NCBI GenBank assembly: GCA_022647615.1
Contig: JALCKZ010000001.1
Span: forward strand, 1-64,000
DNA: 64,000 nt
Reading direction: 5' to 3'
Source of the DNA: Bacteroidales bacterium
GTDB lineage: Bacteria > Bacteroidota > Bacteroidia > Bacteroidales > UBA932
Below the pieces are notes generated by a model that was not told the origin of the DNA, did not search any database, and was given only the letters and a program-made list of their open reading frames with translations. Position numbers and translations under genes: made by a program. Shown one piece after another: positions 8,604-17,441 of this stretch (position 1 is the first letter of the stretch; every line of letters begins with the position of its first letter).

Positions 8604-9284
8604 TTACTTGGTGTCTTCTTTTCCGATTATTGCCCAAACGGCAGCGGATAAACATGCGCCGGCAAAAGGAGCTACGATGAACAACCAAAGTTGCTGAAGG
8701 GCCTGGCCGCCTTGGAAAATTGCGGGTCCGATACTTCTTGCAGGGTTGACTGATGTGCCGGTGATTGGAATTAGGACAACGTGGCAAAGCACTAGTGTTA
8801 AGCCAATTGCAAGTCCAGCAAGAGAAGGATTACCCTTTTTGCTGTCGGTGACAGCAAGCACAACAAGAACAAAAATAAATGTCGCGACAGTCTCTGCAAT
8901 GAACGCAGTTGACGTCATACATTTGTATGCATTTGCGCCAGTTGTGGTGGCCATTGTTTCAGGCTCCGCGCTAAAGCCCTGAACCATAGCATATAAGATA
9001 GCAGAACCAACTATCGCACCTATAACCTGAGACAACATGTAAAGCAAACCCTCGCCCGCTTTCATTCTGCCGCTCAACATAACTCCCAGAGTAATAGCAG
9101 GATTGATATGACATCCGGAAACCGGTCCAATGGCATAAACCATTGCGACAACAGAAAGTCCAAATGCAAACGCAACTGTCAAAACCTGTGCAGTAGTTCC
9201 GCAACCGCCGTTAAACACGGCACAGCCGCAACCCATCAATACAAGTACCATTGTACCGATAGCTTCTGATAAATACTTTTTCAT
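8604..9284 (-). CDS. aqpZ: Aquaporin Z-like water channel
   Basis: Inner-membrane water channel of the MIP family, 226 residues with six membrane helices and two NPA half-helices (HINPAITLG at about 59-67 and SVNPARSIG at about 178-186). The selectivity-filter residues of water-specific AqpZ appear conserved: Phe41, His168, Thr177 and Arg183 keep the spacing seen in E. coli AqpZ. It therefore more likely conducts water than glycerol. It is transcribed alone, with tandem-hairpin arrays on both sides. Confidence 0.93.
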   Translation of the reverse strand: MKKYLSEAIGTMVLVLMGCGCAVFNGGCGTTAQVLTVAFAFGLSVVAMVYAIGPVSGCHINPAITLGVMLSGRMKAGEGLLYMLSQVIGAIVGSAILYAMVQGFSAEPETMATTTGANAYKCMTSTAFIAETVATFIFVLVVLAVTDSKKGNPSLAGLAIGLTLVLCHVVLIPITGTSVNPARSIGPAIFQGGQALQQLWLFIVAPFAGACLSAAVWAIIGKEDTK

Positions 9285-9307
9285 GATAAATTAACTTTAA
9301 GTTATTT

Positions 9308-9315
9308 CAAAGGTA
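9308..9315 (-). promoter_or_regulatory. -7 box TACCTTTG of aqpZ
   Basis: Matches TAnnTTTG, 24 bases upstream of the aqpZ start. The region where a -33 box would lie falls inside tandem-hairpin array 2. Confidence 0.45.
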
Positions 9316-9325
9316 CAAAAAAAAT

Positions 9326-9415
9326 GACGCCGTGATAACCGGTATCACGGCGTATTACCCAAAAGTACGACGTAATAACCAATATTACGTCGTCATATCC
9401 AATATTACGGCGTGC
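9326..9415. repeat. 20-bp tandem hairpin array 2 (between MgtC-like gene and aquaporin)
   Basis: Four 20-bp units plus a partial unit of the same family as 8501-8587. The first unit forms an 11-bp stem (ACGCCGTGATA/TATCACGGCGT) followed on the minus strand by CATTTTTTTT, a good intrinsic terminator. The other end (TACGGCGTGC) lies about 5 bases from the MgtC-like stop codon. Confidence 0.82.
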
Positions 9416-9419
9416 AAAA

Positions 9420-10082
9420 TTATTCAAGTCTGTGGACGGTGACGTCTTTGAAGTCCTGTAGCTGTTTGAAGAGTTCGCCTTCATCGATGTCTTTTTTTAG
9501 TTTGATGACTTCTGTGACGGTGTAGCCTTTGGATGTTTCTGACATTTCGTAGGAGGTTACGCGGTAGTTGTCTGTGGAGAAGTAGTCTGCTAGTTTGTCC
9601 AGGGTGGCCTTGTCGCCTACGGTGAATTCTATTAGGACGCTGCGGACGCCGATGCCTTTGAAGACTCTTCTAAATACTTCTAGTCCAATGAGTACTAAGA
9701 TTGTGCAGGTGATGCTCATGAAGTACATTCCGGCTCCTACGGCAAGGCCTATGCCGGCGGTTGCCCAGATTCCGGCTGCTGTTGTGAGTCCGCGGACTAT
9801 TTGTTTTTGGAAGATAATTGTACCTGCACCAATGAAACCGATGCCGGTGACTACTTGGGCGGCAATTCGGCTGGGGTCCAGTCTGATGGTGCCTTCTACC
9901 AGATGGTCATCAAAGCCGTATTTGGAAACAATCATCATTAATGCACTGCCAAGGCATACAAGGAAGTGCGTGCGGTAACCCGCCTCTTTTGCGCGGTATT
10001 CTCTCTCAAGACCAACCGCCGCGCCAAGCAAACCCGCTACCAAAAGTCGCAGCAGGTATTCATACATTACACTGTCTATCAT
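9420..10082 (-). CDS. MgtC/SapB family membrane protein
   Basis: Inner-membrane protein of 220 residues. The N-terminal four or five hydrophobic segments carry the family signature GLLGAAVGLEREYRAKEAGYRTHFL (about residues 18-42); the C-terminal 75 residues form a soluble ACT-like regulatory domain (VLIEFTVGDKATLDKLADYF). MgtC-type proteins are linked to growth under low magnesium and, in pathogens, to intramacrophage survival; in most bacteria the role is undefined. No partner gene is adjacent. The stop codon is followed at once by tandem-hairpin array 2. Confidence 0.88.
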   Translation of the reverse strand: MIDSVMYEYLLRLLVAGLLGAAVGLEREYRAKEAGYRTHFLVCLGSALMMIVSKYGFDDHLVEGTIRLDPSRIAAQVVTGIGFIGAGTIIFQKQIVRGLTTAAGIWATAGIGLAVGAGMYFMSITCTILVLIGLEVFRRVFKGIGVRSVLIEFTVGDKATLDKLADYFSTDNYRVTSYEMSETSKGYTVTEVIKLKKDIDEGELFKQLQDFKDVTVHRLE

Positions 10083-10187
10083 ATTATTACTTGTTAATTT
10101 TTTGCGTCAAGAAACCACCCGGCTGCCAGAGGCAATCGGTTGGTAAATTTATATTGTTAAAAAAACTGTCGGGAACTAAAAAAAAAA

Positions 10188-10934
10188 TTACATCTGCATG
10201 CCGCCGCAAACAGAGATGACTTGTCCGGAAACATATGAGGATAAGTCACTTGCAAGGAACAGGCAAACATTTGCAATATCCTCCGGAGTACCGCCACGGC
10301 GCAAAGGAATTTTCTTGCACCACTCTTGCTTTACCTCGTCCGGAAGTTTTGCCGTCATATCTGTGATGATGAATCCGGGCGCTACTGCATTGGCTCTAAC
10401 TCCCCTGCTGCCAAGCTCTTGCGCAATTGACTTTGCAAGACCTATCAAGCCCGCCTTTGAAGCTGAGTAGTTGCACTGCCCTGCATTTCCGTGAACGCCA
10501 ACAACAGAGCTCATGTTAATAATTGAGCCGCTGCGCTGTTTCATCATAACCGGAGTGCACGCGTGTATAAAATTGTACGCAGATTTAAGGTTAACAGTAA
10601 GGACTGCATCCCACTGAGCCTCAGACATTCTAACCATCAGACCATCCTTAGTAATGCCTGCGTTGTTAACTAAAATATCAATCTTTCCAAACTCTTTTAC
10701 AACCTGGTCAACGGCCGCGTGAGCCTGCTGGAAATCAGCAGCGTTGGATGGAATGGCCAAAGCCTTAACACCAAGAGCTTCAATCTCTTTCTTAGTCTCC
10801 TCACCTATCTGGTCAATAACTAAATCAGTAAAAGCAATATTGGCACCTTCTGATGCAAATCTCATAGCAACAGCTTTTCCAATGCCTCTTGCAGCGCCCG
10901 TAATGAGAGCTACTTTTCCTTCAAGTAATTTCAT
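10188..10934 (-). CDS. fabG: 3-oxoacyl-[acyl-carrier-protein] reductase
   Basis: NADPH-dependent reductase of type II fatty acid synthesis, 248 residues. Short-chain dehydrogenase features are complete: TGAARGIGKA (NADP-binding glycine loop, about 12-21), NNAGITKDGLMVRM with the Asn-Asn-Ala-Gly motif, catalytic Ser in NMSSVVGVHGN, and YSASKAG with the catalytic Tyr and Lys. The C-terminus VSGQVISVCGGMQM is typical of FabG, which makes this assignment firmer than for a generic SDR. CTGTCGGGA copies occur in the spacers on both sides (10166 and 10964). Confidence 0.93.
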   Translation of the reverse strand: MKLLEGKVALITGAARGIGKAVAMRFASEGANIAFTDLVIDQIGEETKKEIEALGVKALAIPSNAADFQQAHAAVDQVVKEFGKIDILVNNAGITKDGLMVRMSEAQWDAVLTVNLKSAYNFIHACTPVMMKQRSGSIINMSSVVGVHGNAGQCNYSASKAGLIGLAKSIAQELGSRGVRANAVAPGFIITDMTAKLPDEVKQEWCKKIPLRRGGTPEDIANVCLFLASDLSSYVSGQVISVCGGMQM

Positions 10935-10981
10935 GATATTTAATAATTTATAAAATTCTTTTATCCCGACAGATTATGAAC

Positions 10982-12368
10982 TTAAACAAACTCCGCGGTC
11001 AAATCGTATTCACCTGCCGCCGTGATTTTCACATCCGCAAATTTACCAATAAATTGCTGCGGTTCAAAACTTGTTACGTTTTGCAATGTTCCATTTGGCG
11101 CTGAAGCATGCCCTGAACTCTTTTTGCCGGCAAGAGTTGTGGGCATTTGTGTTGCATCAGCTTTTATAATAATCTCCCCGTCAACCTCCGGGCTCTCCCT
11201 TTGGCTGCGCGCCAAAAAGAAACCGTCTTTATAACTGTCAATCAGCACTTTCTCAACGCCACCCACTCTCTTCTGATTATTTTCTTTTGAAATTTTGCTC
11301 TGCAGCTCCATCAGCTTTTTATAACGTGCGTCCTTAACTCTCTGAGGAATAGAGTCTTTATAATGCAAAGCATCATAAGTATTCTCCTCGCAAGAGTAAG
11401 TGAACGCCCCCATCATCTCAAATCTGTTGCGCTTGATGAAAGCCATAAGTTCCTTAAACTCAGCCTCTCCCTCACCGGGATGTCCAACAATCAGAGTGGT
11501 GCGCAGCGCAACTCCCGGAACTTTTTCCCTGATTTTATCAATGATTTTCTGAGTCCCTCGCGGCGTCAATTCCCCTGCGCATCATCTTCAAAACTTTGGT
11601 AGAACTGTGCTGCAGCGGAATATCCAGATATTTGCAAACCTTTGGATTGCTGTTCATTATACGCAGCACATCCTCCGGAAATCCCGACGGGTATGAGTAG
11701 TGAATCCTTATCCACTCAATCCCCTTAATCTTGCTCAGCCTTTCAATCAGCTCCCCAAGCTTGCGCTTTTTGTACAGGTCCATTCCATAATAGGTAGTGT
11801 CCTGCGCAATCAGAATCAGCTCCTTAACTCCCTGTGCAGCAAGCCTTTTAGCCTCCTCAACCAGTTTTGGCATCGCGACAGATTTGTGCTTCCCTTTGAT
11901 TAGCGGTATTGCGCAATAAGAGCAATGCCTGTTGCAACCCTCTGATATCTGGAGATATGCGTAGTGTTGCGGGGTTGTAAGGAATCGGCCGGTATCTGTC
12001 GGGAGTACATTAAGATACTTCAAAATTGCCTCCCACTCATTGGTGCCGAAAAATGCATCAGCCTCAGGAATGCTGTCCGTCAGCTCTTTACGATAACGCT
12101 CAGAGAGACAGCCGCAGACAATCACCTTCTTTGCGTGACCGCGCTTCTTAGCCTCAACGGCCTTAAGAATCTCATTAATAGACTCTTGCTTTGCACTCTC
12201 AATAAAACCGCAGGTATTAATAATAATCGCATCTGGCTTAGACACAGCATATTCCGTCTCCTCCGGCACAATCTCCACCCCGCCGTTGCTCAAATTGTAC
12301 AGCAGCTTCTCAGAATACACGCGGTTCTTTGAACAGCCCAAACTAATCAGCTGAATCCTGCGCACCAC
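10982..12368 (-). pseudogene. rimO: Ribosomal protein S12 methylthiotransferase RimO, frameshifted
   Basis: Radical SAM enzyme that adds a methylthio group to an Asp of ribosomal protein S12. The first frame (12368 down to 11538) holds the N-terminal domain (LISLGCSKNRVYSEKLL, NTCGFIESAKQESI) and the radical SAM cluster motif CNRHCSYCAIP. It shifts after KMMRRGIDAA: one extra base at 11558 (plus-strand T) converts GTQKIIDKIREKVPG into RDSENH-stop. The second frame resumes with GTQKIID and continues through LRTTLIVGHPGEGEAEF to a C-terminal TRAM-like domain ending TAEFV. Joined, the protein is about 461 residues, near family length. The shift is not in a long homopolymer. The upstream DUF5606 gene ends 2 bases before the start. 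Confidence 0.88.
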
Positions 12369-12370
12369 AA

Positions 12371-12928
12371 CTAGGCAATAACCTTTCGAGGAACATTGCT
12401 CTTTGCAGGAGCAGCAGCCTTGGAAGCACCCTTGGCGCCCTTGCCCTGCTTTGCCTCAGCGCTCTTTGCAGAAGACTTCTTGGACTCGCCGGCACCAGCC
12501 TTAGCAGCCTTGCTCTCAGCCTCTTCCTTCTCCGCAGCCTCAAAATCCAATGAAGCAAATTTCTTTAGCGCATTGTACCACTCAACAACCTTCTTCATGT
12601 GAGAAACATAGAAGCGGTCTGCATCATACTCAGGAAACGCTTTGTCAAAAAATGCCTTAAGCACCTTAGGATCAGACTTTCCTGCAGGAGCCTCTTTATC
12701 CGCAAGCTCCTTCTTCATCTTCTCAAAAACTGCCTGAAGCTTAACTTCATCATCCTTTGTAAAGATGGAAATATCTGATAATGCGCTCATTTTGGCATCC
12801 GGGCCGGCGCACATACGTTTCTTTGTAATCATAGACTCCAGGATAACACCGCGAGTTGCTTTTGCAACGTAGGTGAACAGTCCCTGCTCTCCGCTGATAG
12901 AGAAAACTTTACTTAAATCTGTTTTCAT
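12371..12928 (-). CDS. DUF5606 domain protein
   Basis: Cytoplasmic protein of 185 residues and unknown function. The first 125 residues match the Bacteroidetes DUF5606 pattern (KVFSISGEQGLFTYVAKATRG, ALSDISIFTKDDEVKL, PEYDADRFYVSHMKKVVEWYNAL). The tail (about 130-185) is low-complexity Ala/Lys/Glu with KAAKAGAGESKKSSAKS and KGAKGASKAAAPAKS, an extension that may bind nucleic acid or simply be disordered. Its stop lies 2 bases before the rimO start, so the two are co-transcribed. Confidence 0.82.
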   Translation of the reverse strand: MKTDLSKVFSISGEQGLFTYVAKATRGVILESMITKKRMCAGPDAKMSALSDISIFTKDDEVKLQAVFEKMKKELADKEAPAGKSDPKVLKAFFDKAFPEYDADRFYVSHMKKVVEWYNALKKFASLDFEAAEKEEAESKAAKAGAGESKKSSAKSAEAKQGKGAKGASKAAAPAKSNVPRKVIA

Positions 12929-13088
12929 ATACTTTACTTTAAAATATTATTCAAAACTGCAAGCCGCCAAACAAAAAGCAACCTCAGAGTTCACAGCTCC
13001 AAAGATAACACTTTCAGAGCAAATTTAAACGGCCAACCAAGTTAACTAAACCGTCGTGACAAGCCAAGCTAATTAAATGCACTCATTC

Positions 13089-13913
13089 CTAATTGATTCC
13101 CCGCTCACGCTTAATCTGGTCATACGCCCCCACAATCATCTTGAACTTCTCCTCCGCCGCCTTCTTCACGTCCTCACCAAGATTCTCAACCTTATCGGGA
13201 TGAAACTTAAGAGCCATCTTTTTAAACGCGCTCTTCACTTGCTCATCCGTTGCAGTATGCTCAATTTCAAGCACTTTATAAGGGTCATAAGCCGGCGCAT
13301 ACATCTCCAAAATAGAATCAGCATCCTTCTTAAGTATCCCCAAAAATGTCGCGATATTTCTTAGAAGCGCTATCTCCGGCTGAGATACGCATCCGTCCGC
13401 CTGTGCTATACCTACCAAATAATGAAACAGTTGCAGGCGCTGCGCAGGAGCCATGTAAACTTTCACCTGGCCGCAAATTTCCGGTACGTTAATTTCCTTA
13501 TGCAGCAACTCCTTGATAATGTGCAGAGACTGAGGTATTGCCGCCTCGCCAAAATTATTGCGGATAAAATCCTTCACATAATCCAGCTCAGACCTCATCA
13601 CCTTTCCGTCCGCCTTCATCACGGAAGTAGAAAGCACCAGCAATGATACCATAAAGCTATTGCGCTGCTGCTCAGGGTCAAAGGAGTTCCTAATAGTTCT
13701 GTAGCTCTCCCCATTATAATCCCGATAGTTTCCGTCTCCGCCGCCATAGTTTCCTCCGCCGTAACCTGTTCCATCATCACCGTCGCCGATGCCTCTGGCA
13801 CTGCGGTTTACAGCGCCGTCAAGTGCGCTGCCCAGCAAAAAGCCCAGCACTCCGCCAAGCGGTCCAAACGCCGCCCAGCCTATTGCTCCCGCTATCCATT
13901 TTCCTAATCCCAT
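13089..13913 (-). CDS. TerB-DnaJ domain protein (DjlA-like co-chaperone)
   Basis: Protein of 274 residues. The N-terminus is a glycine-rich hydrophobic segment (MGLGKWIAGAIGWAAFGPLG) followed by a Gly/Tyr/Asn linker (about 43-70), then a TerB-like helical domain (about 85-195), and a C-terminal J domain (about 210-274) with the HPD motif in LKFHPDKVE. This order matches DjlA, a membrane-linked DnaK co-chaperone, though here the hydrophobic part is Gly-rich and may not span the membrane. The start codon overlaps the coaE stop by one base, so the two are coupled. Confidence 0.86.
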   Translation of the reverse strand: MGLGKWIAGAIGWAAFGPLGGVLGFLLGSALDGAVNRSARGIGDGDDGTGYGGGNYGGGDGNYRDYNGESYRTIRNSFDPEQQRNSFMVSLLVLSTSVMKADGKVMRSELDYVKDFIRNNFGEAAIPQSLHIIKELLHKEINVPEICGQVKVYMAPAQRLQLFHYLVGIAQADGCVSQPEIALLRNIATFLGILKKDADSILEMYAPAYDPYKVLEIEHTATDEQVKSAFKKMALKFHPDKVENLGEDVKKAAEEKFKMIVGAYDQIKRERGIN

Positions 13914-14737
13914 TATCCTACCACTTTATTGTACACGTTTTCTACCTGCGGCAAAAGCGCCGCCTTATTATCTGACACAATCACAAAGTCCGCCATGGCC
14001 TCCCTTTGCTCATCTGTCCACTGATTATTTATGCGCGCTTGTATCTCCAAATCTGTGCCACCATCGCGCAGCCTTATTCTCTCAACTCTCACTTCCAGCG
14101 GAGAAGAGACCGTCAGCACCTTCTCTGCAACTGCCAGCACATCAGGATTTTCCAAGATGATTGCAGATTCAAAAATCACAAAAGGCGGAGTGCTTGCAAC
14201 ATTATTATCTGACTGTATACGAGTTGCAAGGTTGTGAGAGCTACTATCTGACTGTATGCAAGTTGCAAGGTTTGCAGAGTTGCGCGTTGCATCTTCAAAT
14301 TGAGATTTCCATTTGGTAAAATCCTTAATCACAGCAGGATATACAAGCTCCTTCAATTTTTTCATCAGCGACGGATTTCCAAATATTTTTGCCGCCATTG
14401 CACGTCTATTGATGCGGGCAGTACCTGCGCCAATGCCGGCAACAGCCCCAGTGCCAGCAGCAACAGCATCAGCAGCAATGCCAGCCTCAGTGCCAGCAGT
14501 ATCAGCATCAGCAGCAATGCCAGCCTCACTGCCAGCAGCAACACCAACCTCATTTCCGCCCGTAAGTATCTCTTTCCCCAGCAAATCCACAAGCGCTCCG
14601 CGGAGCTGCGTATCTTCATCATACAGCGCTTTTGTTCTTGAGTCAGAGTCATATACGGGCACACCCATAGCGGAGAAAATCCTGCAGATGTAAGATTTTC
14701 CGCTGCCAATTCCTCCCGTACATGCTAATGTTATCAT
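13913..14737 (-). CDS. coaE: Dephospho-CoA kinase with two low-complexity insertions
   Basis: Last enzyme of CoA biosynthesis, phosphorylating dephospho-CoA at the ribose 3' position. P-loop GGIGSGKS is at residues 8-15, the DSDSRTKAL region follows, and VLTVSSPLEVRVERIRLRDGG carries the lid arginines. The family is about 200 residues; this copy has 274. Two insertions explain the excess: an Ala/Gly/Asp/Thr repeat at about 60-106 between LLGKEILTGG and INRRAMA, and a Ser/Asn-rich duplicated segment at about 150-178 containing NLATCIQSD and NLATRIQSD before FVIFESAIILEN. Both are in frame, lie at loops and are built from short DNA repeats. The flanking fold is intact. Confidence 0.9.
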   Translation of the reverse strand: MITLACTGGIGSGKSYICRIFSAMGVPVYDSDSRTKALYDEDTQLRGALVDLLGKEILTGGNEVGVAAGSEAGIAADADTAGTEAGIAADAVAAGTGAVAGIGAGTARINRRAMAAKIFGNPSLMKKLKELVYPAVIKDFTKWKSQFEDATRNSANLATCIQSDSSSHNLATRIQSDNNVASTPPFVIFESAIILENPDVLAVAEKVLTVSSPLEVRVERIRLRDGGTDLEIQARINNQWTDEQREAMADFVIVSDNKAALLPQVENVYNKVVG

Positions 14738-14786
14738 TTCAATATCAAGATGTTACTAGTATTACTCACTTCTCTGAAATCCCTTC

Positions 14787-14835
14787 ACTTGCTTACTTGC
14801 TTACTTGCCCGCTTGCTCACTTGCTCACTTGCTCA
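14787..14835. repeat. 8-bp minisatellite between ybbR-like gene and coaE
   Basis: About six tandem copies of ACTTGCTY (CACTTGCTTACTTGCTTAC, then TTGCTCAC units) in the spacer before coaE. The array runs into the stop codon of the YbbR-like gene at 14833-14835, so copy number changes could alter that C-terminus. Confidence 0.75.
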
Positions 14836-15858
14836 CTTCTTTGATGTTTGCTGCGGAGCATTACCAAGTATTGCCGCAACAAAACCGGGAACAATTCTCA
14901 CGCTATATACCCCGTCGGGAACTTTATTAAGCAAAACTTTTGCCCTGCCTGACAAGGAGCCTACTATTTGATTGTAGTCTGCGGTGAGGATAAAATCCGC
15001 CGCATCATATTGTACTTTCTTGTTATAATCTTCTCTGTATATTACAGTTGCAATGTTAGGGCTAAGTATCAGCTGCATGTCTGCAGGAACATTTTCCGAG
15101 TAGATTGGGACGGTGATTGTGTTCTCAAAATATCTCCCCGCATCCTGATAATAATAAACTTCCTCCGAGGAAAACACAACGCCCTTAATCTTCTTTAAAT
15201 CAATCACTCCCTGCAACGGCTCCTTCAAATTTCTCCCTTTGATTTCCTTGGTCTCCACGGAATCAATTGTGGCCAAAACTTTCTCTTCTCCGTAAAGTGT
15301 AACTGAATCTGGCTTAAGCTGGATTTTTCCAAAAGGCATATATTGCTCTTTGTAACTTATTAACGTAGTGGCAGATACAGGAACTTTTTTAGTGGAAGTA
15401 TGAGGAAAAGTAAAGAAAAGCGTGTCGGCGACAACGCCCTGAAAATCTATCTCATTTTTTACAGCTCCTCTTATTTGATCGGAGATATCCTCTGCAAGTA
15501 CGTAGAATTCATCCTCTTTCCCCTTGACTCCGCTGACATGCATCATGAGTCCGGGTTCAACTGCAATGTTGATTGTATTTTTATTGCGCTTTGTAAAGTA
15601 CTGGTGCTTAAAGATATAAAAGCCCGACGCAGTACCTCTGACAACTGCCGCATTTTCAGAGACAGCGGAGTAAACTCTGTTGGGCAGCGCCGTATGAATA
15701 GAAATTTTGTAATGGAAGAAAGTTGTGTAAGTATCTGACAATTTGAACAATCCTCCAAGCACTAAAGCTAAAAGAAGGGAGATGATTAGAACCAGCCAAT
15801 CGCCTCCCCACTTCTTAAGTCTGCTATGTAATTTATTTTTGAGGGACATCTGTTGCAA
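14833..15858 (-). CDS. YbbR-like domain protein
   Basis: Membrane-anchored protein of about 340 residues with one N-terminal transmembrane segment (LVLIISLLLALVLGGLFKL, about 22-40) and an extracytoplasmic region of YbbR-like repeats (segments such as VPVSATTLISYKEQYMPFGKI followed by LKPDSVTLYGEEKVLATIDSV). In Firmicutes YbbR partners the diadenylate cyclase CdaA; here the gene is in the nusB-yajC-ybbR-coaE cluster and its partner is unknown. The start is at 15858 or 15849; either overlaps the end of yajC (26 or 17 bases), indicating translational coupling. Confidence 0.82.
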   Translation of the reverse strand: MQQMSLKNKLHSRLKKWGGDWLVLIISLLLALVLGGLFKLSDTYTTFFHYKISIHTALPNRVYSAVSENAAVVRGTASGFYIFKHQYFTKRNKNTINIAVEPGLMMHVSGVKGKEDEFYVLAEDISDQIRGAVKNEIDFQGVVADTLFFTFPHTSTKKVPVSATTLISYKEQYMPFGKIQLKPDSVTLYGEEKVLATIDSVETKEIKGRNLKEPLQGVIDLKKIKGVVFSSEEVYYYQDAGRYFENTITVPIYSENVPADMQLILSPNIATVIYREDYNKKVQYDAADFILTADYNQIVGSLSGRAKVLLNKVPDGVYSVRIVPGFVAAILGNAPQQTSKK

Positions 15859-16165
15859 CGTCCTTAACTATAGAGCTTTTATCAACTCTAAGCTTAACGT
15901 TATCGTCAACAATAATAACAATGTAACGGTCCTTAATTTCATCAACCGTACCGTAAATTCCGCCGACAGTAACAACTTTATCGCCCTTCTTCAACTCGCT
16001 GCGGAACTTTGCAAGCTCCTTTTGCTTTTTCTGTTGCGGACGAATCATCAAAAGATACATCACAACAAAAATAGCAAGCATCATCAGCAGAAAACTCCAA
16101 GTGCCACCGCCACCTGCCTGTGGTTTTGCAGCGGCAGCCTGCATTAAAGAAAATAACATGTTCAT
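15833..16165 (-). CDS. yajC: Preprotein translocase accessory subunit YajC
   Basis: Small inner-membrane subunit of the SecDF-YajC complex that assists protein export. It has 110 residues with one transmembrane segment (TWSFLLMMLAIFVVMYLLMIRP) and the conserved cytoplasmic motif RPQQKKQKELAKF, followed by LKKGDKVVTVGGIYGTVDEI. It overlaps the downstream ybbR-like gene. A -7 box lies 50 bases upstream, so yajC can start its own transcript separate from nusB. Confidence 0.94.
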   Translation of the reverse strand: MNMLFSLMQAAAAKPQAGGGGTWSFLLMMLAIFVVMYLLMIRPQQKKQKELAKFRSELKKGDKVVTVGGIYGTVDEIKDRYIVIIVDDNVKLRVDKSSIVKDVATDVPQK

Positions 16166-16214
16166 ATCTCTTATAATTTATTGATTATCTTTTTATTCGC
16201 GATAGTTATTTTTG

Positions 16215-16222
16215 CAAATATA
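16215..16222 (-). promoter_or_regulatory. -7 box TATATTTG of yajC
   Basis: Exact TAnnTTTG match on the minus strand in the nusB-yajC spacer. The -33 region has only a weak TTGG at roughly the right distance. Confidence 0.45.
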
Positions 16223-16250
16223 CTTATTTTAAATTCAAAACTCCAAGCCG

Positions 16251-17327
16251 CTAGTCTAAACTACCTACAAGTCCCCTGCCAGCTTTTTTAATCTTCCCCT
16301 CTTTTTGCAGTTTTTGCAGCACTCTGTCCAGCAACCCGTTAACAAAGACTTTGCTCTTGGGCGTGCTGTAATATTTGGAAATTTCCACGTACTCGTTAAT
16401 TGTAACCTTCAGCGGAATAGTCTCAAAATTAACTGCTTCCGCAATTCCCATAACTATGAGCGCAAGGTCTGTGGAGACAACTCTTTCAACATCCCACTTA
16501 GATAAAAATGATTGCGCAAGCTCCGTGTACTCATCATAATTAATCATGCAAACGCGCAGCAACTTCTTTGCAAACTCCTCATCATCAGCCTTTAAGAAAA
16601 CATCAGGAATTGTAACCTTTCCAGCCTTTGCAATATTTTTCAAATCTTTAAGAATTGCAAGCAGCACATAACCTAAATCATCACACCACAAGCTGCACAT
16701 CTCCTCCAGCATATCATTCACATTATCAGAATCTTCCAGCTCAGCTCTATAAATGCTTTCAAACAATTTTACAGACTCCTTCAAAGTTCCGCCCGCAGGT
16801 GCAACAACACTCTTGCTCCCGACAGCCTGCTGCTCCAGTTTTACAGATGCCTGCTGCTCAGAGCTATTAGATGTCTGCTTCCCTGGTCCTTCAGATGCCT
16901 GCTGCTCAGAGTCTTTAGCACTTTCGCCTGTCATGAATTTTTTGAAATATTCCTTGCCGCACATGCTGTTGAAAATACTGCGGACTGTCAAAAACTTTGT
17001 GTCCCAGGAGATTCCATGATTGGAGCAGAATTTCAGAAAGTCTTTATCATTAGCAATCAGCTCTGATAGTTTATTCTGCGAGAACTTGTAGCTGGGGTTC
17101 ATCTCCTGCTCCGTAGGATGAAATTTTTGCAAACCTGCATCTATCTTTTCCTGAGCCATTTTTGCAAGTTCAACTGGCAGCAGCAGCATAAGGCAATAAA
17201 GCTCCCTCGTTTTCTCGCATGCCGTAAGCAGCTCATTCTCTGCAGTTTTAAGGTCATAAGAACCTATCGAGACCTTACTAAATAATTCCTTAAAAACTTT
17301 TATCCTTATTAACCTGCGACTTATCAT
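16251..17327 (-). CDS. nusB: Transcription antitermination factor NusB, long Bacteroidetes form with a Gln/Ser-rich insertion
   Basis: RNA-binding factor that with NusE (S10) promotes antitermination on rRNA operons. The C-terminal NusB fold is clear (RVVSTDLALIVMGIAEAVNFETIPLKVTINEYVEISKYYSTPKSKVFVNGLLDRVL, about 285-340). The N-terminus MISRRLIRIKVFKELF is the usual start. At 358 residues it exceeds most relatives because of an insertion at about 135-185 made of repeats such as SEQQASEG, SSEQQASVKLEQQAV. The insertion lies in a linker, so the RNA-binding core should be unaffected. It heads the nusB-yajC-ybbR-coaE cluster. Confidence 0.88.
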   Translation of the reverse strand: MISRRLIRIKVFKELFSKVSIGSYDLKTAENELLTACEKTRELYCLMLLLPVELAKMAQEKIDAGLQKFHPTEQEMNPSYKFSQNKLSELIANDKDFLKFCSNHGISWDTKFLTVRSIFNSMCGKEYFKKFMTGESAKDSEQQASEGPGKQTSNSSEQQASVKLEQQAVGSKSVVAPAGGTLKESVKLFESIYRAELEDSDNVNDMLEEMCSLWCDDLGYVLLAILKDLKNIAKAGKVTIPDVFLKADDEEFAKKLLRVCMINYDEYTELAQSFLSKWDVERVVSTDLALIVMGIAEAVNFETIPLKVTINEYVEISKYYSTPKSKVFVNGLLDRVLQKLQKEGKIKKAGRGLVGSLD

Positions 17328-17373
17328 TTGTAACCCTCCGATAATTTTTGCTTTTCTGCCCTCAAATATTTTA

Positions 17374-17413
17374 CAAATATAGGTTATTGCCGTGGAAAAA
17401 AAGTTTATATTTG
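17374..17413. promoter_or_regulatory. Divergent -7 boxes for nusB (minus) and the DUF3276 gene (plus)
   Basis: TATATTTG occurs on the minus strand at 17374-17381, facing nusB, and on the plus strand at 17406-17413, facing the DUF3276 gene. The two promoters are back to back within 40 bases. Confidence 0.5.
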
Positions 17414-17441
17414 TGTAATAATTTTAAATTTTGAAGGATTT

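Noticed and set aside
8501..9415. CRISPR-like arrays
   Set aside because: The 20-bp units are contiguous and degenerate, with no unique spacers and no cas genes.
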